From NCBI GenBank assembly GCA_012317185.1, contig CP048838.1:186001-250000 (forward strand): 64,000 nt of DNA, read 5' to 3'. The position numbers were made by a program, and so were the translations under genes. Positions within the stretch are counted from its first letter, which is position 1; the number at the start of each line of letters is the position of its first letter. Positions 15,765-24,698 of the stretch are shown here, piece after piece. This stretch comes from [Clostridium] innocuum. Its GTDB lineage: Bacteria > Bacillota_I > Bacilli_A > Erysipelotrichales > Erysipelotrichaceae. The notes under the pieces were generated by a model. The model saw nothing but the letters and a program-made list of their open reading frames with translations. It searched no databases and was not told where the DNA came from.

Positions 15765-16724
15765 TTATTTTGATGTATTATTTAGTATTGCTTTTATACG
15801 ATTCTTCAATTCCTCTAAGGTATCACATTCCAAAAGCAGATTGGATACGATATGCAGTTGATCCTCGGTTAATGACTGTAGCCATGCTGTACAGTCTTCC
15901 TGAAATTTGGCTTCCATGAGCCTATGTAAGAGTTGTCTCTCTCCTTCAAGCTTACCTTCTGCTTTCCCTTTTATGATACCTTCTTTCATTCCCTCCTCAA
16001 AGCTGTCCTCCAAGCCGTAGCGATAACGTGCCTCTCCCATCTGAATCGCCATTGCGGTTGACCACAGCTCATCATCCTTCTGCATTTCCTCGTACTTGTC
16101 CATGAATACCTTCACCAGCCTTTCCTTTGATTCCAGTATATCATTTTTCGCATTGTTTTCAAACAGGAAGCACTGCTGTTCAAAGTCATCCATCTGCTGA
16201 ATGGCCTTTTTCTTAGCGATTTCATTGATAACGGGCAGATGGACGTAGGTTCTTCTAATCAGTGGGTGTTTACTCTCATCTTCCCCCTGCTCATTGCGCA
16301 TCTGATAGTGATTGATCAGATTTTTATTATTCCATGCGCATTTTTCAATGAAAATAATCTGATATACCGGCTTTAAATCCTTGTACTTTTCACTGCTATC
16401 CAGCTGGTTGTTCAATGCTCTGGCCCCATAAAATTCAAAGCGCATCATTTCCGCTACTCCTGCATAGGTAGTCTGCATTTCCAGGTTAAAAAAACGACCT
16501 TTCTCATCCTTCACATGAACATCCAGAATAATGCGTTTCTTCCCGATTGTTCCGGGATCCAGATTCGGATTCTGTACAGTGCTTTCCTTTACCTTAATTC
16601 CGGTAACACGTTCAATAATGGTGTTGCGGGCGTACACAGATCCTTCATCCTCACGTGATAGTGTGTACTTGAAGAATACATCATTGCAGTAATTTAATAC
16701 AGTATTTGCTTTCGTATTTTCCAT
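15765..16724 (-). CDS. Rpn family recombination-promoting nuclease / PD-(D/E)XK transposase-like protein, copy 1
   Basis: About 319 residues. The N-terminus NTVLNYCNDVFFKYTLSRED, the ILDVHVKDEKGRFFNLEMQT segment with the PD-(D/E)XK-type Asp...Glu-x-Gln core, and a C-terminal GKAEGKLEGE repeat are those of Rpn/PDDEXK_2 proteins, known to cut DNA and promote RecA-independent recombination. A near-identical copy lies at 35268-36242. The frame is open from 16757, but GAAGGAGG places the start at ATG 16724. A 100-bp 5' region is shared with copy 2; the C-terminal tails differ. Confidence 0.9.
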   Translation of the reverse strand: MENTKANTVLNYCNDVFFKYTLSREDEGSVYARNTIIERVTGIKVKESTVQNPNLDPGTIGKKRIILDVHVKDEKGRFFNLEMQTTYAGVAEMMRFEFYGARALNNQLDSSEKYKDLKPVYQIIFIEKCAWNNKNLINHYQMRNEQGEDESKHPLIRRTYVHLPVINEIAKKKAIQQMDDFEQQCFLFENNAKNDILESKERLVKVFMDKYEEMQKDDELWSTAMAIQMGEARYRYGLEDSFEEGMKEGIIKGKAEGKLEGERQLLHRLMEAKFQEDCTAWLQSLTEDQLHIVSNLLLECDTLEELKNRIKAILNNTSK

Positions 16725-16824
16725 GACGAAAACCTCCTTCTGTAAGCTCATCATCACTTACATACTTCTATACGTTAAGAAGGTATGAAATTCCTAAAAA
16801 ATCCACATATTCTTGATTTTTTTA
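16725..16824 (-). repeat. Conserved 100-bp 5' module of Rpn copy 1
   Basis: Nearly identical to 35168-35267. On the minus strand it contains an A/T-rich pair TAAAAAAATC...GATTTTTTA and a second hairpin CATACcTTCT...AGAAGTATG before the AAGGAGG site. Homology starts abruptly exactly 100 bases before the start codon in both copies. The gap 16825-17107 upstream shows no gene except the promoter region of the RDD gene. Confidence 0.8.
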
Positions 16825-17107
16825 ATATATTCTCATAATAAGGGTTTTTTCATAGATACCAGGAGAGTTTGTTGTATCTCCGTTACAGCAGAGCCCTGTA
16901 TACCGCCTGTATCGTTATGTGATGTAAGATTTCATAATCCGCACTTAATTCACTCAGAACTTCCAACAGTAAATTTTGCTGTTGCATCAATGAAGGAATG
17001 ATATTTATATAGAAAAATACTTGGAATGCGCTTTCATGTGTGTTATACTATGGTTGTTGAGTGGTATAGACCACTGGAAAACGTGATGTTTAAAGGAGAT
17101 AGGGCAT

Positions 17108-17704
17108 ATGGAAGATACAGTAAAGCTGAAATGGTATTTTCGACTGTTTTCAAAACTAGATAATGAAGCATGTAATGTGGACATGACAAATCGTGCAGTA
17201 GCATGGGGGATTGATTGGATAGCTGGCTCACTGATTACTGCATTTCCTACTGTCATATTTTATATGGCTTTAACTAAAACACAGGAGGTCAACCAAAATC
17301 TGCTTGCATTTGATCAGCCTTATGGCTGGGTGGCAGGTATACTCAGCCTGCTGTTCTGCATCGCATATTATGTGATTTATCCTTATCGTCATAACGGTCA
17401 GACATGTGGAAAGAAATTCATGGACATGAAAATCGTTAAGCGGGATGGAAGTGATATTGATTTGAAATCATTATGTAAACGGCAAATTTTAGGTTGTATA
17501 ATTCTGGAAGGCTGTCTGATTCCCGGGGGCAGCTACGTTTGTCAGCTGTTATCATTGGCAGCGGGATATGATCTGACGCTGGTTCTTGGTGTAGCAAGTG
17601 GTGTCATCTGCTTGTTGTCTATCTATATCGCAATGAAAAAGAAATCCAGAAGAATGATTCATGACTACCTGGCAGATACAAAGGTAGTCGCGATTGAGAA
17701 ATAA
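17108..17704 (+). CDS. RDD family integral membrane protein
   Basis: A 198-residue protein with about four membrane segments. The family motif residues are seen: Arg and Asp in NRAVAWGIDWIAG (TM1) and Asp in MIHDYLADTKVV at the end; the GQTCGKKFMDMKIVKRDG stretch is the usual RDD cytoplasmic loop. RDD proteins are poorly understood; some act in ion or osmotic homeostasis. AAAGGAGATAGGGCAT ahead of ATG 17108. Monocistronic with its own terminator. Confidence 0.85.
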   Translation: MEDTVKLKWYFRLFSKLDNEACNVDMTNRAVAWGIDWIAGSLITAFPTVIFYMALTKTQEVNQNLLAFDQPYGWVAGILSLLFCIAYYVIYPYRHNGQTCGKKFMDMKIVKRDGSDIDLKSLCKRQILGCIILEGCLIPGGSYVCQLLSLAAGYDLTLVLGVASGVICLLSIYIAMKKKSRRMIHDYLADTKVVAIEK

Positions 17705-17720
17705 TGAAAGTTATTTATAA

Positions 17721-17749
17721 GCAGACTTCCATGAGGTCTGTTTTTTTAT
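17721..17749 (+). terminator. Terminator after the RDD gene
   Basis: CAGACTTC/GAGGTCTG stem with a short CAT loop (G-T pair) followed by seven T. The region 17750-18242 that follows carries no convincing gene; it contains a hairpin AATCCG...CGGATT near 17885-17915 followed by CTTTT. Confidence 0.7.
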
Positions 17750-18242
17750 TTGTCAAGGCAAGGAATAAATTCATATATGAAGCATCTTTGGCAAAGCGTA
17801 TGAAGTTCATGGTGAAGTTATTTAAATAACAACGAAATTTGACCAGCTAGCCAGTATGAATGAAGAGATATAAAAAGCTGCATAATCCGTATAATATGCC
17901 GGCATTCCGGATTCTTTTAAAAAGAGAGATTAAGTTACCATACTGTTCCCGGAATTATGCACTTACTATATTAAAAGTGTAAATTGACACGCTAAGGTTA
18001 ACTGGCTCCCATGAAAAATATGGAAGAAGCGATGCATGGCTATCATCAGCTTTCTTTGATATACTTTGTGCATGAGAGAATTGTATTTTCTGAGAAGTGT
18101 AGAGCTGTCATAGATTGGAATAGTGTTTAAAATCGGGCAAGAAGTGTGTAAAACATTATGTATTTGAATAATTCTAATTTCTGTATGGCAATTCTTTTGG
18201 AAATTTAATTTTTTAAGCATCTCAGAGAATAAAATAAAGGTG

Positions 18243-18263
18243 CATAAGACCTAGGACCTTATG
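18243..18263 (+). promoter_or_regulatory. Operator-like imperfect palindrome before the LevR-like gene
   Basis: CATAAG (18243-18248) and CTTATG (18258-18263) flank a CCTAGG core, directly adjoining the GAGGAGG ribosome binding site of the regulator gene. Its position would let a bound protein or RNA fold control translation or transcription; autoregulation is a guess. Confidence 0.3.
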
Positions 18264-18280
18264 AGGAGGAAACACAGTAT

Positions 18281-20971
18281 ATGTATAGTGGAACAAAGAA
18301 ATTAATTCTGGACTATCTGATGGATGAAACTGCATATCTAAAAAGAAAAAACAGGCATCATTATTCTTCCGCATATATTGCAGATAAGTTTATGATCAGC
18401 CGGAGTCTGTCGAGTCATTACTTAAACGATTTGTACAAAGAAGGGGAATTGATTAAGGTAAATGAAAGACCGGTACTGTATTTGCATAAGGATATATTAC
18501 GTAGCCGCATTCGCGGAAAATCACTGCGAAGTGAATATGATACCGTTGAAGATCTGGAAGAGCTGCTGCATATGGGTGTTTCAAAATTTACAAATGTGAT
18601 AGGGAGTGATTACAGCTTAAGAAGTAGTATCGAAAATATTAAAAAGGCACTGCACTATCCACCACACGGACTTCCAATTGTACTTTGCGGAAAGCCGGGT
18701 TCTGGAAAACGGTTTCTGAGCAGACAGATATATGCATACTGTCAGGCAGAACGGCTGATCAGTGAAAATGCAGAATATACCTACATATCCTGTGATACCA
18801 TCGAGGAGCCTGAGCTCTTTACATTGCTGTTTGGAAAGAATGATGAAAAGAGCAATGAAACAGGGATATTAAAGAATTCAAAGTATGAGTATATTGTATT
18901 TAACAGCTTTCGAAATGCAGGAAAAAACATTCAGAATGCACTGGCAGACTATATAGATGAGGGTGCGACACTGAATGGGCCGAAGGCAAAGCTGATCTTT
19001 CTTTGTAATCAGCAGCTTGAAATGACGTTTACACAACAGTTGCTGGGACGCCTTTTGACGATTGTAACGATACCATCACTGAAAGAGCGGACAATCTATG
19101 AAAAGGAATCACTGATTCTGCATTTCATACGGGAAGAATCAAAAAAGGTTCAAAAGGGCTTGAAGATTACAGATTACTTCATGGAGCTGATGATTGCACA
19201 GGATTTTGAAGACAGCATAGAACAACTGCAAAGTGCGATTGTGCGATCCTTCTTCCATGCTTATGAGAAAAAGGAAGAGCATATCTGTCTGGATGTATCC
19301 TGTATTCCAAGTGAATTAAAATACAGGGTGAGCGTTTATGATAAGGAGCATGCCTATCTTCTGGAGGAATATCAGCTGATATACCATGGAATCACAAAGG
19401 AGCTGTTTTATGATATCCTGCGGTATGCCGAGGAATATTATTATGATACGGCATCAAAATCCGGGAAGAGGCTGTATGCGGCGGTCGAAAAGTTTAATGA
19501 TCATATTATTTTCCGCCTGCCAAAGTTCCAGAAGAGCTTGGAGCAGTATAAAGCAATCATCCAAAGTGTCACCGATATCTGTCACTCACGCTCAAATATT
19601 TCCTTCAGCAACAATATGCAGAATCTGATGGTATTTTCTTTATATTGCCAGTCGATTGAATATCAGATATTCTATGAATTTATGGAGCGGTATGAGGAAA
19701 GAATCAAAACACTGCTCACAATGCTGTATGATGTTGAATCAAAGGAATATCAGGTTTACAGCGAAGTGGAATTTTTGCTGCATAAGACATTTTCCATAGA
19801 AACCAATGCCTTCCTGAAGCTGCTTATGATTCTGAATTTAAAGTACGATCAAACAGCATTTGACAATGATTATGCAGTAGGCTTAATCATCTGTCATGGT
19901 TATTCAACTGCTTCCAGTATTGCGAATGCCGCAAATGCATTGCTGGCAGAGCAGGTCTATGTGGCATTTGATATGCCTCTGGATGTACAGGTGGATGAAA
20001 TCGTAAAGAAAATTGATACCTATCTGAATGAAAAACAGTTTTTGGATAATGCGTTGATTCTGGTGGATATGGGATCTCTGGAGCTGATAGGCAATAAAAT
20101 CAGAAATCGTTATGATATCAATATCGGTATCATAAACAATACGACGACCTCTATGGCTCTGCATATCGGATATGGTATCCTTCAGAAAAGAAATATTCAG
20201 GAAATCCTGCAGGAAGCGAGTAAACAAACGGTTTGTACGTATAACTTTATTCAAAAAAAGGCGAAGAAAAAAGCAATTATCTTTACAAGCGAAAGCGGAA
20301 TGTCTACTGCTGAGAAGATAAAAGCTCTGTTCCAGGACAGTATTCCCAAAACGATACCGATCCAGCTGATATCATATGATTATTATCAGATTCTGAATGA
20401 ACAGACGCAGGAGGAAATATCGGGTTCCTATGATATTCTGTTTGTCGCAGGAACAATGGATCCAAAGCTTGCGGGATCTGATTTCATCGATTTGGGAGAT
20501 ATTATCAATCTGCGTGCAATACGCCGTATCAATGATATATTCAGAAATTATATGGGAGATGATGAAATACAGCAGTTTAACGATGATCTACTAAAGAATT
20601 TTTCATTGATCAATGTCATTGAATCTTTAACCATTCTAAATCCAAGGGCCTTGCTGGATATCGTTGAAAAATCAATACATCTGCTTGAGCGTGAGCAGTC
20701 TTCGAAAATCGATCCGAAAATTCTGATAGGTCTGTACGTGCATATCTGCTGCTTTGTAGAGCGCATGGTAAAACGCATACCGGTGAAAACGTATCCCGAT
20801 TTGCAGAAATTCGAGGTTGAACAAAAGGATTTCATACATCATATGAGAATAGCATTTCAGGAGCTTTCACAGCATTATGGAATAGAGATTCCCTGCAGTG
20901 AGATAGCATATATCTATGATTATATGCACATTCTGAATGGAAATGATAAAGAGGTTTATAGTGATGAATAG
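18281..20971 (+). CDS. LevR-like PTS-controlled transcriptional regulator with degenerate AAA+ domain
   Basis: An 896-residue modular regulator. N-terminal winged helix (about residues 1-75: YIADKFMISRSLSSHYLNDL), a sigma-54-activator-like AAA+ region (about 100-340) with Walker A GKPGSGKR at 137-144, then PRD-like helical regions, an EIIA-Man-like domain near 530-640 (VGLIICHGYSTASSIANA) and a C-terminal PRD near 790-880. The Walker A lacks Ser/Thr after Lys, the Walker B acidic pair is replaced (YEYIVFNSF) and the GAFTGA loop is missing, so sigma-54 contact and ATP hydrolysis are doubtful. It lies 16 bases before the mannose-family PTS and surely regulates it. Confidence 0.85.
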   Translation: MYSGTKKLILDYLMDETAYLKRKNRHHYSSAYIADKFMISRSLSSHYLNDLYKEGELIKVNERPVLYLHKDILRSRIRGKSLRSEYDTVEDLEELLHMGVSKFTNVIGSDYSLRSSIENIKKALHYPPHGLPIVLCGKPGSGKRFLSRQIYAYCQAERLISENAEYTYISCDTIEEPELFTLLFGKNDEKSNETGILKNSKYEYIVFNSFRNAGKNIQNALADYIDEGATLNGPKAKLIFLCNQQLEMTFTQQLLGRLLTIVTIPSLKERTIYEKESLILHFIREESKKVQKGLKITDYFMELMIAQDFEDSIEQLQSAIVRSFFHAYEKKEEHICLDVSCIPSELKYRVSVYDKEHAYLLEEYQLIYHGITKELFYDILRYAEEYYYDTASKSGKRLYAAVEKFNDHIIFRLPKFQKSLEQYKAIIQSVTDICHSRSNISFSNNMQNLMVFSLYCQSIEYQIFYEFMERYEERIKTLLTMLYDVESKEYQVYSEVEFLLHKTFSIETNAFLKLLMILNLKYDQTAFDNDYAVGLIICHGYSTASSIANAANALLAEQVYVAFDMPLDVQVDEIVKKIDTYLNEKQFLDNALILVDMGSLELIGNKIRNRYDINIGIINNTTTSMALHIGYGILQKRNIQEILQEASKQTVCTYNFIQKKAKKKAIIFTSESGMSTAEKIKALFQDSIPKTIPIQLISYDYYQILNEQTQEEISGSYDILFVAGTMDPKLAGSDFIDLGDIINLRAIRRINDIFRNYMGDDEIQQFNDDLLKNFSLINVIESLTILNPRALLDIVEKSIHLLEREQSSKIDPKILIGLYVHICCFVERMVKRIPVKTYPDLQKFEVEQKDFIHHMRIAFQELSQHYGIEIPCSEIAYIYDYMHILNGNDKEVYSDE

Positions 20972-20987
20972 GAAAGGAGAATGAAAT

Positions 20988-21461
20988 ATGGCAATCGTTT
21001 TAACAAGAATCGATAATCGCCTACTGCATGGTGTGGTAGCGACGCAATGGGCACCGTCAACCGGCTGTACCCGCTTAATGGTCATTGACAATGAAGTGGC
21101 AGATGATCCGCAGAAAAAGGAAACCATGAAATTCGGGCGGCCCAGTGGCGTAAATTTGTCCATTATCAATGAGGAGACAGCTCTTACAAATTTTAAAAAC
21201 CATAAATATGACACACAGAAGGTGTTTATTGTGACGAAGCATCCGGACATTCTGTTGAAAATCGCAGCTGTTGAGCCGTTGAAAAAAGTTAATATCGGGG
21301 GGACTGTGAGAATTGAAAACGGTGTTGAGCTGTCAAACCGTGCGATGGCAGATGAAAAGGATATCATCGCATATAAGGAATTGACGAAACTAGGCGCAAA
21401 AGTCGAGATACAGTATGTGCCGAGTGATAAGGCGACACCGTTTGAAGCTATTGTTAAATAG
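20988..21461 (+). CDS. PTS mannose/fructose/sorbose family EIIB
   Basis: A 157-residue cytoplasmic protein. LTRIDNRLLHGVVATQW contains the phosphorylated His of the family (usual RIDxRLIHGQV; Val replaces Gln here). It passes phosphate from EIIA (24295-24696) to the incoming sugar. GGAAAGGAG precedes ATG 20988. First transport gene after the LevR-like regulator. Confidence 0.93.
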   Translation: MAIVLTRIDNRLLHGVVATQWAPSTGCTRLMVIDNEVADDPQKKETMKFGRPSGVNLSIINEETALTNFKNHKYDTQKVFIVTKHPDILLKIAAVEPLKKVNIGGTVRIENGVELSNRAMADEKDIIAYKELTKLGAKVEIQYVPSDKATPFEAIVK

Positions 21462-21462
21462 G

Positions 21463-21498
21463 AAAGGAGATTGATCTAGTCTTAGATCAAATATACAT
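21463..21498 (+). promoter_or_regulatory. Ribosome binding site separated from its start codon by a 7-bp hairpin
   Basis: AAAGGAG ends near 21469, 29 bases before ATG 21499, too far for normal initiation. Between them lies a perfect stem TTGATCT (21471-21477) / AGATCAA (21484-21490) with loop AGTCTT. Folding removes 20 bases and leaves about 9 bases between Shine-Dalgarno and ATG, the normal distance. No in-frame ATG, GTG or TTG lies closer. Confidence 0.65.
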
Positions 21499-22272
21499 AT
21501 GAATGCTATACAAATAATTTTAATTACATTGCTGGCCGCTTTGAAAAAGGTTGACCAGAAGGGGCCGCAGATTTTTATTTACAACACTGTATTCTGGGGG
21601 TTTTTAGCCGGTGCTATTATGGGGGATATCATGACAGGGATGGCAATTGGTGCCACCTTTCAGCTGATGTCGCTGGGAGTTGCGGCAATCGGTGGAACAT
21701 CAGTTCCGGATTATCAGATTGGAGCCATCATTTCTATTGCGATAGCAGTCAGTACCGGACAGGGAATTGAGGCAGGAATCGCAGTTGGTCTTCCTGTAGC
21801 TATGCTTGCTGTACAGTTGGATGTACTTGGGAATATCGCACATGGTATCTTCGTGCGCAAGGCTCAGACATATGCGACGGAAAGGAAATGGAATTCCTTC
21901 AATATGATGTATATTATCTGTATCATCATAACCGCATTAACGACTGGATTACCTACCTTTCTTGCTGTAGCATTTGGTGATGTGCTTGTCACCACGATTA
22001 TAGATGCCATGCCGGTCTGGTTCACCTCCGGTTTATCACTTGCCGGTAAAATATTACCGGTTGTAGGATTTGCTGTTTTGCTGAAATATATGCCAGTTAA
22101 ACAGAATATCGAATATCTGCTGATTGGGTTTGTATTTGCGGCATATTTAAATGTTCCTGTTTTGGGAGTGGCAATTGTTGGAGCTGCATTAGGTTTCAAG
22201 CTGTATAAGGATCAGAATCGATCTTTGGAAATGGCGGTATCTGCAGGAGGTGAACAGTATGATGACGAATAA
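21499..22272 (+). CDS. PTS mannose/fructose/sorbose family EIIC
   Basis: A 257-residue membrane protein of the ManY type: IQIILITLLAALKKVDQKGPQ at the N-terminus, the GFLAGAIMGDIMTGMAIGATFQLMSLG segment, and VPDYQIGAIISIAIAVSTGQG, all conserved in the family. It builds the sugar channel with EIID. Start codon ATG 21499 depends on a folded spacer (see separate entry). It overlaps the EIID gene by 14 bases. Confidence 0.92.
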   Translation: MNAIQIILITLLAALKKVDQKGPQIFIYNTVFWGFLAGAIMGDIMTGMAIGATFQLMSLGVAAIGGTSVPDYQIGAIISIAIAVSTGQGIEAGIAVGLPVAMLAVQLDVLGNIAHGIFVRKAQTYATERKWNSFNMMYIICIIITALTTGLPTFLAVAFGDVLVTTIIDAMPVWFTSGLSLAGKILPVVGFAVLLKYMPVKQNIEYLLIGFVFAAYLNVPVLGVAIVGAALGFKLYKDQNRSLEMAVSAGGEQYDDE

Positions 22273-23065
22273 TGAAAAGAAAGCGATTTTATCAAACAAG
22301 GATTTAAATCAGGTAGGAATAAGATGGTTCATGTCCATTGAAACTTTCAATTACGAAACCCAGCTTGCCGGTTCCTATGCTTTTGCTGTAATGCCAGCAC
22401 TTCGTAAAATTTATAAGGATGATAGCGAATTGACGGAAGCGATGGATAACCATTTTAAATATTTCAATTGTATGCCTTGGCTGACAAATTTGATTCTGGG
22501 GGCTACTCTAGCATTAGAGGATAATCAGGGTATACAGGCTAAGGATGCTGTTCAGGACCTTAAGGTATCTTTGATGGGACCGCTTTCCGGTATTGGTGAC
22601 AGTATCTTCTTTATTCTGATACCAACAATTTTGGGTTCGATTACAGCATATATGGCACAGGATGGAAATCCTTTGGGCATGATTGTATGGTGTATATATG
22701 GTATCGTAATCGGTTTTATCAGGATTAAGTCTGTATCCTGGGGATATAAGGGCGGACTAAAGCTTGTGAATGAGCTTGGCAAAAAGTTGTCTGTTTTTAC
22801 GAATTCAATATCAGCAATGGGATTAACTGTTGTCGGTGCTTTAATACCATCCCTTGTGAAAGTGACAACACCTCTTGTATTTAAAATGGGCGAGGTAACA
22901 CAAGAGGTTCAAACAATTCTGGACACCATTATGCCTGCGATGATACCTGCAATATTCACATTCATCTCCTATAAGCTGTTGGGAAGAAATGTAAAAATAT
23001 CATGGCTTATCCTGATTATCATCGTATTTTCCTGGATTTGTGCAGCTTTTGGAATTCTGGCTTGA
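22259..23065 (+). CDS. PTS mannose/fructose/sorbose family EIID
   Basis: A 268-residue ManZ-type protein: FNYETQLAGSYAFAVMPALRKIY, FFNCMPWL-like FNCMPWLTN, and DLKVSLMGPLSGIGDSIFF are family signatures. C-terminal membrane segments follow. AGGAGG at 22245-22250 sits 8 bases before ATG 22259; ATG 22262 is also possible. Overlap with EIIC suggests coupled translation and 1:1 assembly. Confidence 0.92.
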   Translation: MMTNNEKKAILSNKDLNQVGIRWFMSIETFNYETQLAGSYAFAVMPALRKIYKDDSELTEAMDNHFKYFNCMPWLTNLILGATLALEDNQGIQAKDAVQDLKVSLMGPLSGIGDSIFFILIPTILGSITAYMAQDGNPLGMIVWCIYGIVIGFIRIKSVSWGYKGGLKLVNELGKKLSVFTNSISAMGLTVVGALIPSLVKVTTPLVFKMGEVTQEVQTILDTIMPAMIPAIFTFISYKLLGRNVKISWLILIIIVFSWICAAFGILA

Positions 23066-23068
23066 TTT

Positions 23069-24298
23069 ATGCTTGTATCAACCACTGCAATTGATATAAC
23101 ACCGCATTGTCCCGTAAAGCTGTGCGGTTATATCAATGACATAAGACTTGCCCAGAGAACACAGACCGCTCATGCTCCAATTTATGCAATAGCACTGCGT
23201 CTTGTCCTTGAAAACAGTCAGCTACTGATTTTGACAATGGATATCCTTAGTATTATGAAAAACAGAGCTGAGCAAATAAAGGATAGTATAACACAGGCAT
23301 ATTCCATAAAAAAAGAAGAAATATTCATCCATGCAATTCATACACATGCCGGACCAAGTGGATTCAGTGCAGATGCTATGGGGAAAGAATATGAGGATAA
23401 TGTTACATATAGAGAGGATGTGATATCCAGAATATGTACAGGATTAAAACCTGTTTTTGCAAAAGCTGAAGAAGCTCGTGCATTTATGGGGAAAACAGAA
23501 ATTCATGGCTTTTATGATAATCGAAATGACAGGAACAGGTATTATGATGCAGATGCATACAGGCTTCAGTTTCGAAGCGATGATCAGCTGATTGCTGAGC
23601 TTGTGAATCTTAATGTTCATTCTACTGTACTTGGTCCTACTAATATGGAGATATCCTATGATCTTATCGGTACGATACGTGAGGAATTGCATAAAAGAGA
23701 GAATATATATCCTTTACTCTGTATCGGTACCTCGGCAGATATCAGCAATCGCCATTACCGCGAGGGTGATGATTTTAAAGAGCTTAATCGTACTGCGAAA
23801 GGAATCACCAATCAATTGCTGGAAATACAAAATTTTACTGAGATTGATATGCACACACTTAAGCTGGATACCTTTTCCTATACCGTTTCCTACGACAATA
23901 CATTGCTGTTTTCCGGTTATCAGAAGGAACTGGAAGAAATACAAAAAAATCTGGAGGCGGAAACGGATAAAACAAAAAGAAAGCTGCTTCTTTCATCCAA
24001 AGACAAATTCGAAAGCAAGCTGCTTATTCATAAGGTACATAAGGAACTGAAGCTGTCACTGTTGCGCTTTCCAGAACTCTTGTTGGTAACCTTTCCAGGA
24101 GAACTAACATCCGTGTTTGGTAAATATATAAAAGAACAAACAAAAACTCCCTTTACCTGTATAATGACCTGTACCAATGATCATCATGGTTATTTTATTG
24201 AGCAGGATCAATATGGAAGGTGTTATGAAGCAACTGCTACTTTAATTCCAAAGGGAGAGACAGAAAAAATGATAAAAAAACTGGGGGAACTATTATGA
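23069..24298 (+). CDS. Neutral/alkaline non-lysosomal ceramidase-like protein
   Basis: A 409-residue protein without signal peptide. The N-terminal part (STTAIDITPHCPVKLCGY) and AIHTHAGPSG with metal-binding His residues match the neutral ceramidase N-terminal domain family; a second His-containing stretch is LNVHSTVLGP. Many bacterial relatives have unknown substrates and sit in sugar-catabolic loci. It is embedded in a PTS operon, 3 bases after EIID and overlapping the EIIA gene (ATGA), so a cytoplasmic amide or glycoside derivative of the imported sugar is a more likely substrate than ceramide. Confidence 0.75.
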   Translation: MLVSTTAIDITPHCPVKLCGYINDIRLAQRTQTAHAPIYAIALRLVLENSQLLILTMDILSIMKNRAEQIKDSITQAYSIKKEEIFIHAIHTHAGPSGFSADAMGKEYEDNVTYREDVISRICTGLKPVFAKAEEARAFMGKTEIHGFYDNRNDRNRYYDADAYRLQFRSDDQLIAELVNLNVHSTVLGPTNMEISYDLIGTIREELHKRENIYPLLCIGTSADISNRHYREGDDFKELNRTAKGITNQLLEIQNFTEIDMHTLKLDTFSYTVSYDNTLLFSGYQKELEEIQKNLEAETDKTKRKLLLSSKDKFESKLLIHKVHKELKLSLLRFPELLLVTFPGELTSVFGKYIKEQTKTPFTCIMTCTNDHHGYFIEQDQYGRCYEATATLIPKGETEKMIKKLGELL

Positions 24299-24696
24299 GA
24301 CGACTTGTTATCGCATCACATGAACGTATGGCGGAAGGTGTAAAAAATACATTGGATTTCATAACAAATAGCAGTTTCTCCGTATATGCTGTAAATGCAT
24401 ATACTACACAGATACCGTTGGAGAACCAGCTACAATCTGTTTTTGAAGAATTTGAAACAGAGGATGAAATTGTAATTCTCACAGATATGTTAACCGGGAG
24501 TGTAAATCAGGCATGTATTCCCTATCGTAATGATCATGTATTCCTTATGACAGGTTTCAACATACCGGCAGCTCTTGAAATACTATTGTATCCGCAGGAT
24601 AAAAAACTGAGTGAGAAAGAACTCCTGCGTATTGTGGAAACAGCAAGAGCACAGCTGCAGTTGGTTGTGAGTACAGAGGAACTGGAAGACGAATAA
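24295..24696 (+). CDS. PTS mannose family EIIA
   Basis: A 133-residue protein. The N-terminal IASHERMAEGVKNTL contains the phosphorylated His (usual SHGxxAxGL; Gly replaced by Glu), and EIVILTDMLTGSVNQA is the conserved second motif. It takes phosphate from HPr. Start overlaps the ceramidase-like gene stop by 4 bases, and the next gene begins 2 bases after its stop. Confidence 0.88.
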   Translation: MRRLVIASHERMAEGVKNTLDFITNSSFSVYAVNAYTTQIPLENQLQSVFEEFETEDEIVILTDMLTGSVNQACIPYRNDHVFLMTGFNIPAALEILLYPQDKKLSEKELLRIVETARAQLQLVVSTEELEDE

Positions 24697-24698
24697 AC

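Noticed and set aside
18012..18131. 39-codon ORF (MKNMEEAMHGYHQLS...) before the LevR-like gene
   Set aside because: No ribosome binding site and no promoter with suitable spacing; a TTGACA at 17973 lacks a -10 partner.
20971..20988. Sigma-54 (-24/-12) promoter expected for a LevR-type operon
   Set aside because: The gap between regulator and EIIB is only 16 bases and holds just a ribosome binding site; no GG-N10-GC element was found just upstream of the PTS genes.
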